Shown: positions 20,746-30,309, counted from the first letter of the stretch. The stretch is 64,000 bases of DNA from Chelativorans xinjiangensis (GCF_009812055.1 NZ_WQNH01000042.1:16500-80499); one strand, 5' to 3'. Numbers and translations: made by a program. The notes: generated from the letters alone by a model not told the origin.

Positions 20746-20763
20746 CTACCCATATAGCCCCGA

Positions 20764-21465
20764 CTAACCCTGCCCAATCTCCCCAAGCACCCCCTCCAAC
20801 TCCCCCAGATGCCTGATCTGCCGAAAGCGCTCCACCCCTTCCGGCGCCTTCGCGTGCTCGTGCGCCCAGGTCAATTCATGCGGCACGAGCACGCCCCAGC
20901 CGCCGGCCTCGATCACCGGCAGCACATCCGATCTCATCGAGTTGCCCACCATCACGGCCTTGCCGGCGCCGTCGCCATGTTGCGCGAAGATGCGCTCGTA
21001 GACGGCACGGTTCTTGTCGCTGACGATCTCCACCGCGTCGAAGAAATCGCCGAGGCCCGAGGCCGCCAGCTTGCGCTCCTGGTCGAACAGGTCGCCCTTG
21101 GTGATCAGCACGATGCGGTACTGCCCGGCAAGCCGCTCCAGCGTCTCGCGGGCGTGCGGCAATGGCTCGACCGGGTGGTCGAGCATCTCGCGCCCCGCCT
21201 CCAGAATGCCCTTGATCGTCTGCGCCGGCACGCCCCCCTCGGTGACCTCGATCGCCGTTTCGATCATCGAAAGGGTAAAGCCCTTGATGCCGAAGCCGTA
21301 CTTGCCGAGATTGCGCGTCTCCGCCTCAAGAAGCCGCGCCGAAAGATGGTCGGGCTCGGCATAATCGCCCAGAAGCTCGGCGAAGCGCGCTTCCGTGAGC
21401 CGGTAAAAGCGCTCGTTCTGCCACAGCGTGTCGTCGGCGTCGAAGCCGATGACGATCGCGCTCAT
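20764..21465 (-). CDS. HAD-superfamily hydrolase
   Basis: This 233-residue phosphatase-like protein has HAD motif I FDADDTLW (nucleophile Asp9, Asp11), motif II ITKGD, motif III Lys in VSDKNRAVYE, and motif IV NSMRSDVLP. A helical cap lies between motifs I and II. The substrate is not predictable. Its start overlaps the stop of the ABC-F gene by 4 bases, so the two are translationally coupled. Confidence 0.85.
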   Translation of the reverse strand: MSAIVIGFDADDTLWQNERFYRLTEARFAELLGDYAEPDHLSARLLEAETRNLGKYGFGIKGFTLSMIETAIEVTEGGVPAQTIKGILEAGREMLDHPVEPLPHARETLERLAGQYRIVLITKGDLFDQERKLAASGLGDFFDAVEIVSDKNRAVYERIFAQHGDGAGKAVMVGNSMRSDVLPVIEAGGWGVLVPHELTWAHEHAKAPEGVERFRQIRHLGELEGVLGEIGQG

Positions 21466-23339
21466 TCCGCCATCTCCCCCTCATACTCCGCCGAGAGCGC
21501 CAGCCATTTCTCCTCCTGCCGCTCCATCGTTCGCGCAAGCTCGGCGCGCTCCTTGGCGAGCGAGGAAGCCTTGCCCGGATCGCGCTCGTAGAGGCCGGCG
21601 TCGGCCATTTGCGCTTCGATGGCTTCGAGGCGCTTGCGCGTACGCTCGATCAGGCCTTCCGTTGCCTTGATTTCCTTGGCCAGCGGCTCGAGTTCGGCCC
21701 GGCGCCTCGCCGCTTCGCGCCGGCGCTCGGCTTTCGAAGCCTTTTCCGCCTCGCGCTTCTCGCGGTTGCGGCTCGCCCCGCCGGTGGTCAGCGCGCGGTA
21801 GTCCTCCATGTCGCCCTCGTAGGGGCGCACCGTGCCCTCACCGACCAGCCACAGGCGGTCCGCGCACGCTTCGATCAGGTGCCGGTCGTGGCTGATGAGG
21901 ATGACCGCGCCCTCGTAGGTGTTGAGCGCATCGACCAGCGCCTCGCGGCTGTCGATGTCGAGGTGGTTGGTCGGCTCGTCGAGGATGAAAAGATGCGGCG
22001 CCTCGAAGGAGGCGAGCCCCATCAGAAGCCGCGCCTTCTCGCCGCCGGAAAGGTCGCGCGCCGGCGTGTCCATCTTCTCCGTCGAAAGGCCGAACTGCGC
22101 AACGCGCGCCCTGACCTTGGCCTCCGGCGCGTCCGGCATCAGCCGGCGCACATGCTGGTGCGCGTTCTCGTCGGGGCGAAGGTCCTCGAGCTGGTGCTGG
22201 GCGAAGATCGACACCTTCAGCCCCGGCGCCAGCGTCATCGTGCCCCTTTCGAGGCCGAGCCTGCCGGCGATCAGCTTGGCGAAGGTGGACTTGCCGTTGC
22301 CGTTGGAGCCGAGAAGGGCGATGCGGTCGTCCTCGTCGATGCGCAGCGACATGTTCTTCAAGACAGGCTTGCCCGGCTCGTAGCCGACGGCCCCGCCTTC
22401 GAGGGCGACGATGGGGGAGGCGACGGCCTTGGCCGGATTGGGAAAGCGGAAAGGCCGCACATGCTCGTTCACCGCCGCGCCGATCGGCTGCATGCGCGCC
22501 AGCGCCTTGAGCCGCGACTGCGCCTGCCTCGCCTTCGAGGCCTTGTAGCGGAAGCGTTCGACGAAGGCCTCCATATGCTTGCGCTGCGCTTCCTGCTTGA
22601 CGCGCGTCTTCTCCTGCAGCTCGGCCTTTTCCGTATACTGCCGGGCGAACTGGTCGTAGCCGCCGCGCCAGAAGGTGAGCTTCTTGTGCTCCAGATGCAC
22701 GATCGAGGAAACGGCATTGTTCAAGAGGTCACGGTCGTGGCTGATGAGAAGCACCGTATGCGGATAGCGCATCAGGTAGCTCTCCAGCCACATCGTGCCT
22801 TCAAGGTCGAGATAGTTGGTCGGCTCGTCGAGGAGAAGCAGGTCCGGCTCGGCGAACAGCACCGCCGCAAGTGCAACGCGCATGCGCCAGCCGCCGGAGA
22901 AGGCGGAGGCCGGGCGCTTCTGCGCCTCCGTATCGAACCCGAGGCCGGAAAGGATGGAAGCTGCCCGCGCTTCCGCCGAATGGGCGTCGATGTCGGCAAG
23001 CCGCACGTGGATCTCGGCGATGCGGTGCGGGTCCTCAGCCGTTTCGGCCTCGCGCATCAGGCGCTCGCGCTCGGCATCCGCCTTCAGCACGATGTCGATC
23101 AGCGGCTCTTCTGTGCCCGGCGCCTCCTGCGCCACCTGGCCGATGCGCGTTCCCTTCGGCAGGCCGACCGCGCCCGTCTCCGGCGCAAGCTCGCCGGTGA
23201 CCGCGCGGAACAGCGTCGTCTTGCCGGTGCCGTTGCGGCCCACAAGCCCCGCTTTGGTGCCAGCCGGCAGGGTGAGCGAGGCATGCTCGATGAGCAGCCG
23301 CCCGGCGACGCGTAATGAAAGGTCGTTGATCGTAAGCAT
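21462..23339 (-). CDS. ABC-F family ATPase (Uup/YheS-like)
   Basis: The 625-residue protein has two ATPase domains, each with Walker A (GRNGTGKTTL; GSNGNGKSTF), an LSGGE/FSGGW signature and LLDEPTNYLDLE or ILDEPTNHLDI. A charged linker separates them, and there is no membrane segment. The C-terminal 90 residues are a charged coiled coil. ABC-F proteins act on the ribosome rather than in transport. Arrangement and length resemble YheS/EttA relatives; the precise subgroup needs a tree. Confidence 0.9.
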   Translation of the reverse strand: MLTINDLSLRVAGRLLIEHASLTLPAGTKAGLVGRNGTGKTTLFRAVTGELAPETGAVGLPKGTRIGQVAQEAPGTEEPLIDIVLKADAERERLMREAETAEDPHRIAEIHVRLADIDAHSAEARAASILSGLGFDTEAQKRPASAFSGGWRMRVALAAVLFAEPDLLLLDEPTNYLDLEGTMWLESYLMRYPHTVLLISHDRDLLNNAVSSIVHLEHKKLTFWRGGYDQFARQYTEKAELQEKTRVKQEAQRKHMEAFVERFRYKASKARQAQSRLKALARMQPIGAAVNEHVRPFRFPNPAKAVASPIVALEGGAVGYEPGKPVLKNMSLRIDEDDRIALLGSNGNGKSTFAKLIAGRLGLERGTMTLAPGLKVSIFAQHQLEDLRPDENAHQHVRRLMPDAPEAKVRARVAQFGLSTEKMDTPARDLSGGEKARLLMGLASFEAPHLFILDEPTNHLDIDSREALVDALNTYEGAVILISHDRHLIEACADRLWLVGEGTVRPYEGDMEDYRALTTGGASRNREKREAEKASKAERRREAARRRAELEPLAKEIKATEGLIERTRKRLEAIEAQMADAGLYERDPGKASSLAKERAELARTMERQEEKWLALSAEYEGEMAE

Positions 23340-23418
23340 GACCGCGGGGTTTAGGACGAGGCCGCCGCCACTTGCAAGCCCCTTGCTGGTGAAGTGCAGA
23401 GTAATCGCCTAAAAGGGC

Positions 23419-23598
23419 GGCACCCGTCGCGTCGACCCCCCTCCGCCTGCCGGCACCTCCCCCGCAAGGGGGGAGGCAGGCCGGCCGCCGGCGCTGCTTC
23501 TGCAACAGTGGAGATTGGTGAAGGCGGCCGCGACGGCTTTCCTCCCCCCTTGCGGGGGAGGTGCCGGCAGGCGGAGGGGGGTCGACGCGACGGGTGCC
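23419..23598. repeat. Perfect 58-bp inverted repeat element
   Basis: Arms at 23419-23476 and 23541-23598 are exact inverted repeats, separated by 64 bases. Each arm contains CACCTCCCCCGCAAGGGGGGAGG as nested palindrome (about 20 bases of it self-pairing) plus GTCGCGTCGAC. It lies between the DinB and ABC-F genes. Confidence 0.9.
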
Positions 23599-23624
23599 GA
23601 GTTATCAAACTCCCAAGCGCCCCC

Positions 23625-24137
23625 TCAGGCATACCCCCTGCCTTCCGGCGTCCTATGAAAATAGATCATATCCAGCGACGGCGGCTCTTTCCCCAACACT
23701 GACAGGATCATATGCGCCTGGCCGCGATGGTGCGTCTGGTGGTTGAAGAAATGCGTCAGCGCCGGTGCCAGGCGCTGCGAGATCGTGCGCGGGTTGACGA
23801 CCGTCATGTAGGTGAACCGCCCTTGCAGCGCGTCCTCGTCAAGGCCGGCGATCCAGTCGGCGATGCGCTCGTCCTCCGCCTCGCGCGCCTGTCTCAGCGC
23901 CGGCAGGGCCGGATGAAGGATCGTGTCGAGCCGTGCCGGCGCCCCACCCTTGCCGGTGAAGCGCTTCATCCAGATGCGGTCGGCCGCCAGAATGTGGTTG
24001 AGCGTGCCCTTCATGGACTTGAAGAAGGCGCCCACGTCGCGCGCATAATCTTCCTCGCTCAGATCGGCCGCGGCCTCGTAGATGAGGCCGTTCGCCCACC
24101 GGTTATAGGCCGCCATCATCTCGAAATGTTGCTTCAT
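23625..24137 (-). CDS. DinB family protein
   Basis: This 170-residue four-helix protein of the DinB/YfiT fold has the three histidines that bind a metal in this family: His48 in TLNHILAADRIW and a pair near residue 135 in NHQTHHRGQ. These proteins include thiol transferases and isomerases, but most are uncharacterised. The gene stands alone and is divergent from the GST gene. Confidence 0.85.
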   Translation of the reverse strand: MKQHFEMMAAYNRWANGLIYEAAADLSEEDYARDVGAFFKSMKGTLNHILAADRIWMKRFTGKGGAPARLDTILHPALPALRQAREAEDERIADWIAGLDEDALQGRFTYMTVVNPRTISQRLAPALTHFFNHQTHHRGQAHMILSVLGKEPPSLDMIYFHRTPEGRGYA

Positions 24138-24295
24138 GGTGCTTCCCCGCTCTTGGCCCGCTCTTACAGTGCCCCATGATTAGCGCATCCTCCCCGCCGC
24201 CACCTATCAATTCCATACATCCTTGCCTTGCAAAAAAGCGATTGGAACCTTCGCTCGGTGCGCGGTAAGCCGAAGGCCCGAATGGAGAGATACCG

Positions 24296-24988
24296 ATGAC
24301 GATCCTGCTCTACGACTTGGTCGGAAGCGATGAGCGCCGCCCCTTCAGCCCGCATTGCTGGAAGGTGGCGCTCGCGCTCGCCCACAAGGGCCTTTCCTTC
24401 AAGGCCGTTCCCACCCGCTTCACCGAGATCGCCGGTATCGAGAACGGCGCCACAAGGACCGTGCCCCTCATCCGCGACGGCGACCGCGTGGTGAGGGACT
24501 CCTTCGCCATCGCCCTTTACCTGGAGGAAGCCTATCCGGACCGGCCGACGCTGTTCGCAGGCGAGGGCGGCAAGGCGATGGCGCGTTTCGTCGAGCGCTG
24601 GTCGCAGCTCACGCTCCACGCCTTCATCGGCGAGGCGGCGCTGACGGATATCCATGGCCTGCTCGGCGCTAACGACCAGGCCTATTTCCGGGAAAGCCGT
24701 GAGGCGCGCTTCGGCAAGGTGCTGGAAGAGGTGCCGGCCGGCCGCGAGGCGAAGCTCGAAGGCTTCCGCACAAGCCTCGCGCCGCTGCGCACGCTCTTCG
24801 AGCACCAGCCCTTCATCGGCGGCGAAGGCCCGCTCTTTGCCGATTACATCGTCGCCGGCGCCCTGCAATGGGCGCGCGTGGCCTCGCCCTTTCCCTTCCT
24901 GGCGCCAGACGATCCGGTGGCCGCGTGGTTCGCCCGCTGCCTCGACCTTCACAGTGGCCTCGGCCGCGGCGTGCCTGCCGCGGCGTGA
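24296..24988 (+). CDS. Glutathione S-transferase family protein
   Basis: This 230-residue protein has a thioredoxin-like N-domain (about 1-85) with RPFSPHCWKVALALAHKGL and the glutathione-binding TVPLIRDGDRVVRDSFAIALYLE (shown by TVPLI and the S/IALYLE part). An all-helical C-domain (about 95-225) follows. The SPHCWK arrangement resembles LigE/LigF-type beta-etherase relatives, but lignin activity cannot be claimed. Confidence 0.85.
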   Translation: MTILLYDLVGSDERRPFSPHCWKVALALAHKGLSFKAVPTRFTEIAGIENGATRTVPLIRDGDRVVRDSFAIALYLEEAYPDRPTLFAGEGGKAMARFVERWSQLTLHAFIGEAALTDIHGLLGANDQAYFRESREARFGKVLEEVPAGREAKLEGFRTSLAPLRTLFEHQPFIGGEGPLFADYIVAGALQWARVASPFPFLAPDDPVAAWFARCLDLHSGLGRGVPAAA

Positions 24989-25065
24989 TCGCTCTTCACA
25001 CGGGCCTCCCGCACCGCTATAGACCCGCCATCTCAATTCTTTCCCCTTAAACGCAAGGACCTGAA

Positions 25066-25488
25066 ATGGCGATTGAACGCACCTTCTCCATGATCAAGCC
25101 GGACGCCACGGCACGCAACCTGACCGGCGCCATCACCAAGATGTTCGAAGACGCGGGCCTCAAGGTCGTCGCCTCCAAGCGCGTGTGGATGAGCCGCCAC
25201 CAGGCCGAAGGTTTCTACGCCGTCCACAAGGAGCGGCCCTTCTTCGGCGAGCTGTGCGCCTTCATGTCCTCCGGCCCCACCGTGGTGCAGGTGCTGGAAG
25301 GCGAGAACGCCATCGCCTTGAACCGCGAGATCATGGGCGCCACCAACCCGGCCGATGCCGCCGAGGGCACCATCCGCAAGCTCTATGCCAACTCCATCGG
25401 CGAGAACTCCGTCCACGGCTCCGACGCGCCGGAGACGGCGGCCGAGGAAATCCGCTACTGGTTCTCCGACGTCGAGCTGGTCGGCTGA
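25066..25488 (+). CDS. ndk: Nucleoside diphosphate kinase
   Basis: Ndk equilibrates nucleoside di- and triphosphates through a phosphohistidine. The 140-residue protein begins [14 protein letters not shown] and has the catalytic His117 in NSVHGSDA. A strong Rho-independent terminator follows, so it is likely the last or only gene of its unit. Confidence 0.98.
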   Translation: MAIERTFSMIKPDATARNLTGAITKMFEDAGLKVVASKRVWMSRHQAEGFYAVHKERPFFGELCAFMSSGPTVVQVLEGENAIALNREIMGATNPADAAEGTIRKLYANSIGENSVHGSDAPETAAEEIRYWFSDVELVG

Positions 25489-25533
25489 ATCGATCTTGCA
25501 GCTTTCGGCTGCAAGCGGTTGAGAAGATTCGAG

Positions 25534-25564
25534 AAGCCGGAGGCACGCCTCCGGCTTTTTATTT
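25534..25564 (+). terminator. Rho-independent terminator after ndk
   Basis: The stem AAGCCGGAGGC pairs with GCCTCCGGCTT over a very short loop, followed by TTTTTATTT. It lies about 45 bases after the ndk stop. Confidence 0.9.
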
Positions 25565-25680
25565 GAGCGTTTTGCCGGCTTGACCGTTCAGGCATGGGTC
25601 CTCGGGTCATCCTCGGGTTAAACCTGGGGACCACGGACGACGAGGGTGGAAAGGCAGCCACCTCACCCCACGCGACGCGC

Positions 25681-25787
25681 GTCATCCCGGAAGCCGGAGC
25701 GATAGCGGAGGCTGTCCGGGACCCATTCCGGATGGTGGGCGAGTCACGGAATGGGTCCCGGACAAGCCTTCGGCTTTCCGGGATGAC
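25681..25787. repeat. Palindrome with GGGTCCCGGACA core, copy 1
   Basis: The unit runs from GTCATCCCGGAAGCC to a mirror CCGGGATGAC. Inner arms TGTCCGGGACCCATTCC and GGAATGGGTCCCGGACA flank a short centre GGATGGTGGGCGAGTCAC. Related copies are at 35854-36022 and 36234-36384. The rest of 25489-25811 holds the ndk terminator and no gene. Confidence 0.85.
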
Positions 25788-25811
25788 GAGGGCAGCGCTC
25801 GGCGCCTCCCG

Positions 25812-26285
25812 TCAAACCTTCCCCCAGCGCCCAAGCGCCTTCTCGTCCTCCGTCTTCGCCTCCACCCAGCGGCCTTCCTCGCCACCGGCCGGATGCTCCT
25901 TCTTCCAGAAGGGCGCGCGGGATTTCAGGTAGTCCATGAGGAAATCCGCCGCTTCCAGCGCCGCCTTGCGGTGCGTCGACGCCGCCACCACCAGGACGAT
26001 GTTCTCGCCCGGCCGGAGCTTGCCGAAGCGGTGGATGACGGTAAGCCCGGTGAGCGGCCAGCGCTCCACCGCCTCATCCGCGATGCGGCCGATCTCGGCC
26101 TCGGCCATGCCGGGATAGTGTTCGAGTTCAAGCGCGGCGAGCCGCCCGCTCTCATCGCGGCAGCGCCCGGTGAAGGTCACCACCGCGCCGACGTCCTTAC
26201 GCCCCGCCGTCAGCCGGTCGATCTCGGCGGCGATGTCGAAATCCTCGGCCTCAACGCGCACGAGGGGCTGGCAGCGCTCCGCCAC
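25812..26285 (-). CDS. moaE: Molybdopterin synthase catalytic subunit
   Basis: MoaE, with MoaD, inserts two sulfurs into precursor Z to form molybdopterin. The 157-residue product has GAVVTFTGRCRDE near the start, LELEHYPGMAE, VIHRFGKLRPGE and the C-terminal KSRAPFWKKE that carries the catalytic lysine. The start is GTG at 26285, 2 bases after the moaD stop, with GGGAGG upstream. Upstream codons in frame belong to an antisense-like reading of moaD. Confidence 0.93.
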   Translation of the reverse strand: MAERCQPLVRVEAEDFDIAAEIDRLTAGRKDVGAVVTFTGRCRDESGRLAALELEHYPGMAEAEIGRIADEAVERWPLTGLTVIHRFGKLRPGENIVLVVAASTHRKAALEAADFLMDYLKSRAPFWKKEHPAGGEEGRWVEAKTEDEKALGRWGKV

Positions 26286-26287
26286 GG

Positions 26288-26539
26288 TCAGCCTCCCGTC
26301 ATCGGCGGGAACAGCGCCACCTCGCCGTCGGCCGGCAGCTTGGCCTCGTGCTCCACATGCTCGTGGTCGACCGCGACGCGGATCACCTCCGGATACTCCA
26401 GCGCCGCCGCATAGCCGTCGCCGCGCCCCTTCAGCCAGGTCAGGAGATCGGTCACCGTCTCCACCTCTTGCGGCAGGGCCACCGTCTCGATCTCCCGGCC
26501 GATGCGCTCGCGCACCCATGCGAAATAGACGAGTTTCAT
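26288..26539 (-). CDS. moaD: Molybdopterin synthase sulfur carrier subunit
   Basis: This is an 83-residue beta-grasp protein that begins MKLVYFAWVRERIG and ends VALFPPMTGG. The terminal Gly-Gly becomes the thiocarboxylate that donates sulfur in MoaE. It lies between pgsA and moaE, with short gaps on both sides, and is surely co-transcribed with them. Confidence 0.95.
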   Translation of the reverse strand: MKLVYFAWVRERIGREIETVALPQEVETVTDLLTWLKGRGDGYAAALEYPEVIRVAVDHEHVEHEAKLPADGEVALFPPMTGG

Positions 26540-26544
26540 GGCCG

Positions 26545-27156
26545 TTATTCCTCGATGATATGCTTCAGCCCGGCACGGAAATAATCATATCCGGTGTAAA
26601 GCGTCACCAGCGCCGAGAACCATAAAAGCGCAATGCCGGTCTCGGTCGTATAGGGCACCACCTTGTCGCCGGCGGGGCCGGCAAGCAGGAAGCCGATCGC
26701 CAGCATCTGGATGGTCGTCTTCCATTTGGCAAGTTGCGTCACCGGCACGCTCACCTTGAGCGCGGCCAGATATTCGCGCAATCCCGAGACGAGGATCTCC
26801 CGGCACAGGATGATGATCGCCGCCCACAGCGTCCATCCGGCGATGGTGCGGTCCGTGTCGGCGGCCAGAAGCAGAAGGCAGGTGGCCACCAGAAGCTTGT
26901 CGGCGATCGGGTCCAGCATCTTGCCGATATTCGAGGTCTGCTGCCAGGTGCGGGCGAGATACCCGTCGAGATAGTCGGTGATGCTGGCCGCCAGGAAGAT
27001 GCCGAGCGCCGTCCAGCGCGCGAAGTCGCTCGACTGCAGCCGCCCTTCGAGGAAAAAGCACAGGACGATCAGCGGCACCGCCATGATGCGCGCATAGGTG
27101 AGCAGGTTGGGCAGATTGAATGCGCTTTGCGGCTGTTGCATGGATTGCTGGCTCAT
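26545..27156 (-). CDS. pgsA: CDP-diacylglycerol-glycerol-3-phosphate 3-phosphatidyltransferase
   Basis: PgsA makes phosphatidylglycerol phosphate in the inner membrane. The 203-residue protein has the CDP-alcohol phosphotransferase motif D-x2-DG-x2-AR-x8-G-x3-D-x3-D in DYLDGYLARTW...GKMLDPIADK (about residues 62-85), with five or six membrane segments. It is followed at once by moaD. uvrC lies upstream, separated by a two-hairpin repeat; uvrC-pgsA proximity is widespread. Confidence 0.94.
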   Translation of the reverse strand: MSQQSMQQPQSAFNLPNLLTYARIMAVPLIVLCFFLEGRLQSSDFARWTALGIFLAASITDYLDGYLARTWQQTSNIGKMLDPIADKLLVATCLLLLAADTDRTIAGWTLWAAIIILCREILVSGLREYLAALKVSVPVTQLAKWKTTIQMLAIGFLLAGPAGDKVVPYTTETGIALLWFSALVTLYTGYDYFRAGLKHIIEE

Positions 27157-27192
27157 GGATGGCCTTTCAAATCAGACGCCGTAGTGTGCGGT

Positions 27193-27318
27193 CTAGTGGG
27201 GCGATTTGTCCTGACAGATGGCACCCATCTGTCAGGACAAATCGCCCCACCGGATTATTAGCTTGTGGGCTGACTTTTCCAAACAGATGGGTACCATCTG
27301 TTTGGGTCAGACCACTAG
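27193..27318 (+). repeat. Two-hairpin intergenic repeat, copy 3
   Basis: This is the best preserved copy. It has a perfect 7-bp terminal inverted repeat, CTAGTGG at 27193 and CCACTAG at 27312. The first hairpin is GGGGCGATTTGTCCTGACAG paired with its mirror; the second is CCAAACAGATGG with CCATCTGTTTGG. It lies between uvrC and pgsA and could shape their shared transcript. Confidence 0.88.
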
Positions 27319-27353
27319 CTGACATATGGGCGGGGCCTTCGCTCGGTAAAGCA

Positions 27354-29309
27354 CTATCTGCCCTCGTGGAAGTGGTTGTAGATCAGCCGGGCGATGGATT
27401 CGGAGATGCCGTCGACCTCCATCAGGTCCTCGACGCCCGCCCGGCTGACTGCCTTCGCCGTGCCGAAGTGATGCAGAAGCGTCCGTTTGCGCCCCGGCCC
27501 GATGCCGGCGATCTCGTCGAGCGGGTTCCTCACCATCTCCTTCTTGCGCCGTGCCCGGTGCGTGCCGATGGCGAAGCGGTGCGCCTCGTCGCGCAGCCGC
27601 TGCACGAAATAGAGAACGGGATCGCGCACCGGCAGCGAGAAGGGCTGCTTTTCCTGCATGAAGAATCGCTCGCGCCCGGCGTCCCGGTCCGGCCCCTTGG
27701 CGATGCCGATCGCGGTGACGAGATCGGCGATGCCGAGATCGTCGAGGATCCGCCGCACGGACGACATTTGCCCCTTGCCGCCGTCGATCAGGATGACGTC
27801 CGGCCAGGCGGGAAAGGCATCGGCCTCGCTGTCGGTGCCGTTTTCCGGCAGGCCCTGCTCGTTGATGAGCCGGGAAAAGCGCCGCTGCATCACCTCCCGC
27901 ATCATGCCGAAGTCGTCGCCGGGCGTGATGTCGGTCGAGCGGATGTTGAATTTGCGGTACTGGTTCTTCACGAAACCTTCCGCGCCCGCCACGATCATCG
28001 CGCCGACGGCGTTGGCGCCCATGATGTGCGAGTTGTCGTAGACCTCGATGCGCCGCGGCGCGGCTTCCAGCCCGAAGGTCTCGGCAAATCCCTCCAGAAG
28101 CCGCGTCTGCGACGAGGTTTCGGCGAGCCTGCGCCCCAGCGCCTCGCGCGCGTTCCGCAGGGCGTGCTCGGCGAGGTCCTTCTTCTCGCCGCGCTGCGGC
28201 ACCGACACGGAGACCTTGCGTCCCGCCCGCGTCGACAGCGCCTCGGCCAGCAGCGCCTGGTCCTCCACCGTGTGGGACAGGAGGATGGCGCGCGGGCAGG
28301 GCTTGTCGTCATAGAACTGGGCGAGGAAGGAGCCGAGCACCTCTCCGGGCGCGAGCGCGGGGTCCGCCTTGGGGAAATAGGCGCGGTTGCCCCAGTTCTG
28401 CCCGGTCCGGAAGAAGAAGACCTGGATGCAGCTCTGCCCGCCTTCCTGATGGATGGCGAAAACGTCGGCCTCCTCGATGCCTTGCGGGTTGATGCCCTGG
28501 TGGGCCTGCACATGGCTGAGCGCGGAAAGCCGGTCGCGGTAGACCGCCGCCCGCTCGAAGTCGAGCGCCTCGGAGGCCTCCTGCATGGCCGTGGCGATAT
28601 CCGCCTTCACCTTGCTGGAGCGGCCGGAAAGAAACGCCTTCGTCTCCGCCACCAGCGCCGCATAGTCCTCTTCGCTGATCTCGCCCGTGCAAGGGCCGGA
28701 GCAGCGTTTGATCTGGTAGAGGAGGCAAGGCCGCGTGCGGCTTTCGAAGACCGAATCCGTGCAGGTGCGGATGAGGAAAGCCCGCTGCAGCGAGTTGATG
28801 GTCCGCCCCACCGCGCCGGCCGAGGCGAAGGGGCCGAAATAGTCGCCCTTCTTCGAGCGTGCGCCGCGATGCTTGAAGATGCCTGGGGCAGGGTGGTCGC
28901 CGGTCAGGAGGATATAGGGAAACGACTTGTCGTCGCGCAGGAGAACGTTGAAGCGCGGGCGCAGGCGCTTGATGAGGTTGGCTTCCAGAAGAAGCGCCTC
29001 GGTCTCGGTGCGCGTGACGACGAACTCCATCGACGCCGTCTCGCGAATCATGCGCGTGATGCGGTTCGTGTGGCCGCGCCCCTGGGCGTAGTTCGTCACC
29101 CGTTTCTTCAGGCTGCGCGCCTTGCCGACGTAGAGCACGTCGCCCTCGGCGTTCATCATGCGGTAGACGCCCGGCGCGTTGGGCAGGCGCTTGACGACCG
29201 CCTGGATCACCTCCGCGCCGACGGCGGCACTGTCTGCACCCGCGCTGTCCCACTCGACGGCCTTGCCGGGCAGGGGGCTTATTTCCGGGGAAAGATCGGG
29301 TGTGCTCAT
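27354..29309 (-). CDS. uvrC: Excinuclease ABC subunit C
   Basis: UvrC makes both incisions in nucleotide excision repair. The 651-residue protein begins with about 40 variable residues, then the GIY-YIG domain (PGVYRMMN...[14 protein letters not shown]). The UVR motif and the RNase H-like domain with [10 protein letters not shown] follow, and two HhH motifs lie at the C-terminus ([11 protein letters not shown]). The start ATG overlaps the stop of the upstream SDR gene as ATGA. Confidence 0.96.
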   Translation of the reverse strand: MSTPDLSPEISPLPGKAVEWDSAGADSAAVGAEVIQAVVKRLPNAPGVYRMMNAEGDVLYVGKARSLKKRVTNYAQGRGHTNRITRMIRETASMEFVVTRTETEALLLEANLIKRLRPRFNVLLRDDKSFPYILLTGDHPAPGIFKHRGARSKKGDYFGPFASAGAVGRTINSLQRAFLIRTCTDSVFESRTRPCLLYQIKRCSGPCTGEISEEDYAALVAETKAFLSGRSSKVKADIATAMQEASEALDFERAAVYRDRLSALSHVQAHQGINPQGIEEADVFAIHQEGGQSCIQVFFFRTGQNWGNRAYFPKADPALAPGEVLGSFLAQFYDDKPCPRAILLSHTVEDQALLAEALSTRAGRKVSVSVPQRGEKKDLAEHALRNAREALGRRLAETSSQTRLLEGFAETFGLEAAPRRIEVYDNSHIMGANAVGAMIVAGAEGFVKNQYRKFNIRSTDITPGDDFGMMREVMQRRFSRLINEQGLPENGTDSEADAFPAWPDVILIDGGKGQMSSVRRILDDLGIADLVTAIGIAKGPDRDAGRERFFMQEKQPFSLPVRDPVLYFVQRLRDEAHRFAIGTHRARRKKEMVRNPLDEIAGIGPGRKRTLLHHFGTAKAVSRAGVEDLMEVDGISESIARLIYNHFHEGR

Positions 29310-30070
29310 TCGGCCACTCCGGCGATATCCGGCGTTTGCCAGGCCAGATGCTGCCCGCCGTCGAGCGCGATCATCTGTCCGGTCACCGACGGCGTTTCCC
29401 ACAGATAACGGATCGTGGCGCCGAATTCCGGCAGTTCCGGCCCCCGCTCTAGGATGAGCGCCCTGGTCTGGCGCCGGAAATCCTCTTCGTCCTGGCGGTC
29501 GTTGGGCAGCGCCGGGCCCGGGCCGATGGCGTTGACGCGGATGCGCGGGGCCAGCGCCTGCGCCATGGTGCGCGTGGCCGTCCACAACGCCGATTTCGAC
29601 AGCGTGTAGCTGAAGAAGCGCGGCGTCGGCTTCCACACGCGCTGGTCGATCATGTTGACGATCAAACCTTCCTCTCCCTGCGGCAGTGCCCGCGCGAAAC
29701 TCCTGGCGATGATGGCGGGCGCCTTCACGTGGATGGCGAAGTGCCGGTCCCAGACCTCATCGGTAAAGTCGGTCACCGAATCCTCCTCGAAGACGGAGGC
29801 ATTGTTGACCACGAGCCCGACCGATCCCAGTGCCACCGCCGCCTCGTCCACCAGCATCTCGACCTGCTTCGTATCGGCAAGGTCTGCTTGCAGCACGCAC
29901 GCCTCGCCGCCCTCGGCAATGATCGCCGCCGCCAACTGGTCGGCTTCCTCGCGGGACATGCCGCAATGGATAGCGATCCTGAAGCCATGCGCCGCCAGAT
30001 CGAGCGCGATGGCCCTGCCGATCCTTTTCGCCCCGCCTGTCACGAGGGCGCACTTATCTGTCTGCCGCAT
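29306..30070 (-). CDS. SDR-family oxidoreductase, pteridine-reductase-like
   Basis: This 254-residue short-chain dehydrogenase has TGGAKRIGR at the dinucleotide loop, NNAS, and Tyr155/Lys159 in SYTLSKSAL. The position normally occupied by the catalytic serine, 13 residues before Tyr, is Asp142, as in pteridine reductases such as PTR1 and FolM. An arginine in the first loop suggests NADPH. A role in reducing dihydropterins is therefore plausible but unproven. It is coupled to uvrC. Confidence 0.82.
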   Translation of the reverse strand: MRQTDKCALVTGGAKRIGRAIALDLAAHGFRIAIHCGMSREEADQLAAAIIAEGGEACVLQADLADTKQVEMLVDEAAVALGSVGLVVNNASVFEEDSVTDFTDEVWDRHFAIHVKAPAIIARSFARALPQGEEGLIVNMIDQRVWKPTPRFFSYTLSKSALWTATRTMAQALAPRIRVNAIGPGPALPNDRQDEEDFRRQTRALILERGPELPEFGATIRYLWETPSVTGQMIALDGGQHLAWQTPDIAGVAE

Positions 30071-30309
30071 CCGTTCACCCGTTCTCCGCGGCTTATATAT
30101 GACCTCGCACCGCGTATTTATAGCACCTTCCAGACGGCCTTGCCGCAGCAGTGGAAGGGTAGGTGGCGGGGGACGATACAGTTTTTACAAATAACAAAAT
30201 GTCGAACTTCTGCCGTATTCACCGCTGTTATTGAACAGTGCTTCACCGTTGAGCTTTTTTTGGTGAAGTTTGATGGTTTTCACTAATATTTTGATCAATA
30301 GGTGATTTG
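30071..30309. promoter_or_regulatory. AT-rich leader and promoter region of the first Omp gene
   Basis: The 100 bases before 30310 are strikingly AT-rich for this window. A CTTCACC...GGTGAAG inverted repeat flanks a run of seven T at about 30240-30270, followed by ATTTTGATCAATAGGTGATTTG before the start. A strong promoter is expected for a porin-like gene, but exact hexamers cannot be fixed by eye. Confidence 0.45.

Noticed and set aside
25812..26519. Long form of moaE reaching into moaD
   Set aside because: The first 78 codons read moaD in a wrong frame. The GTG at 26285 has a good ribosome binding site and matches the family length.
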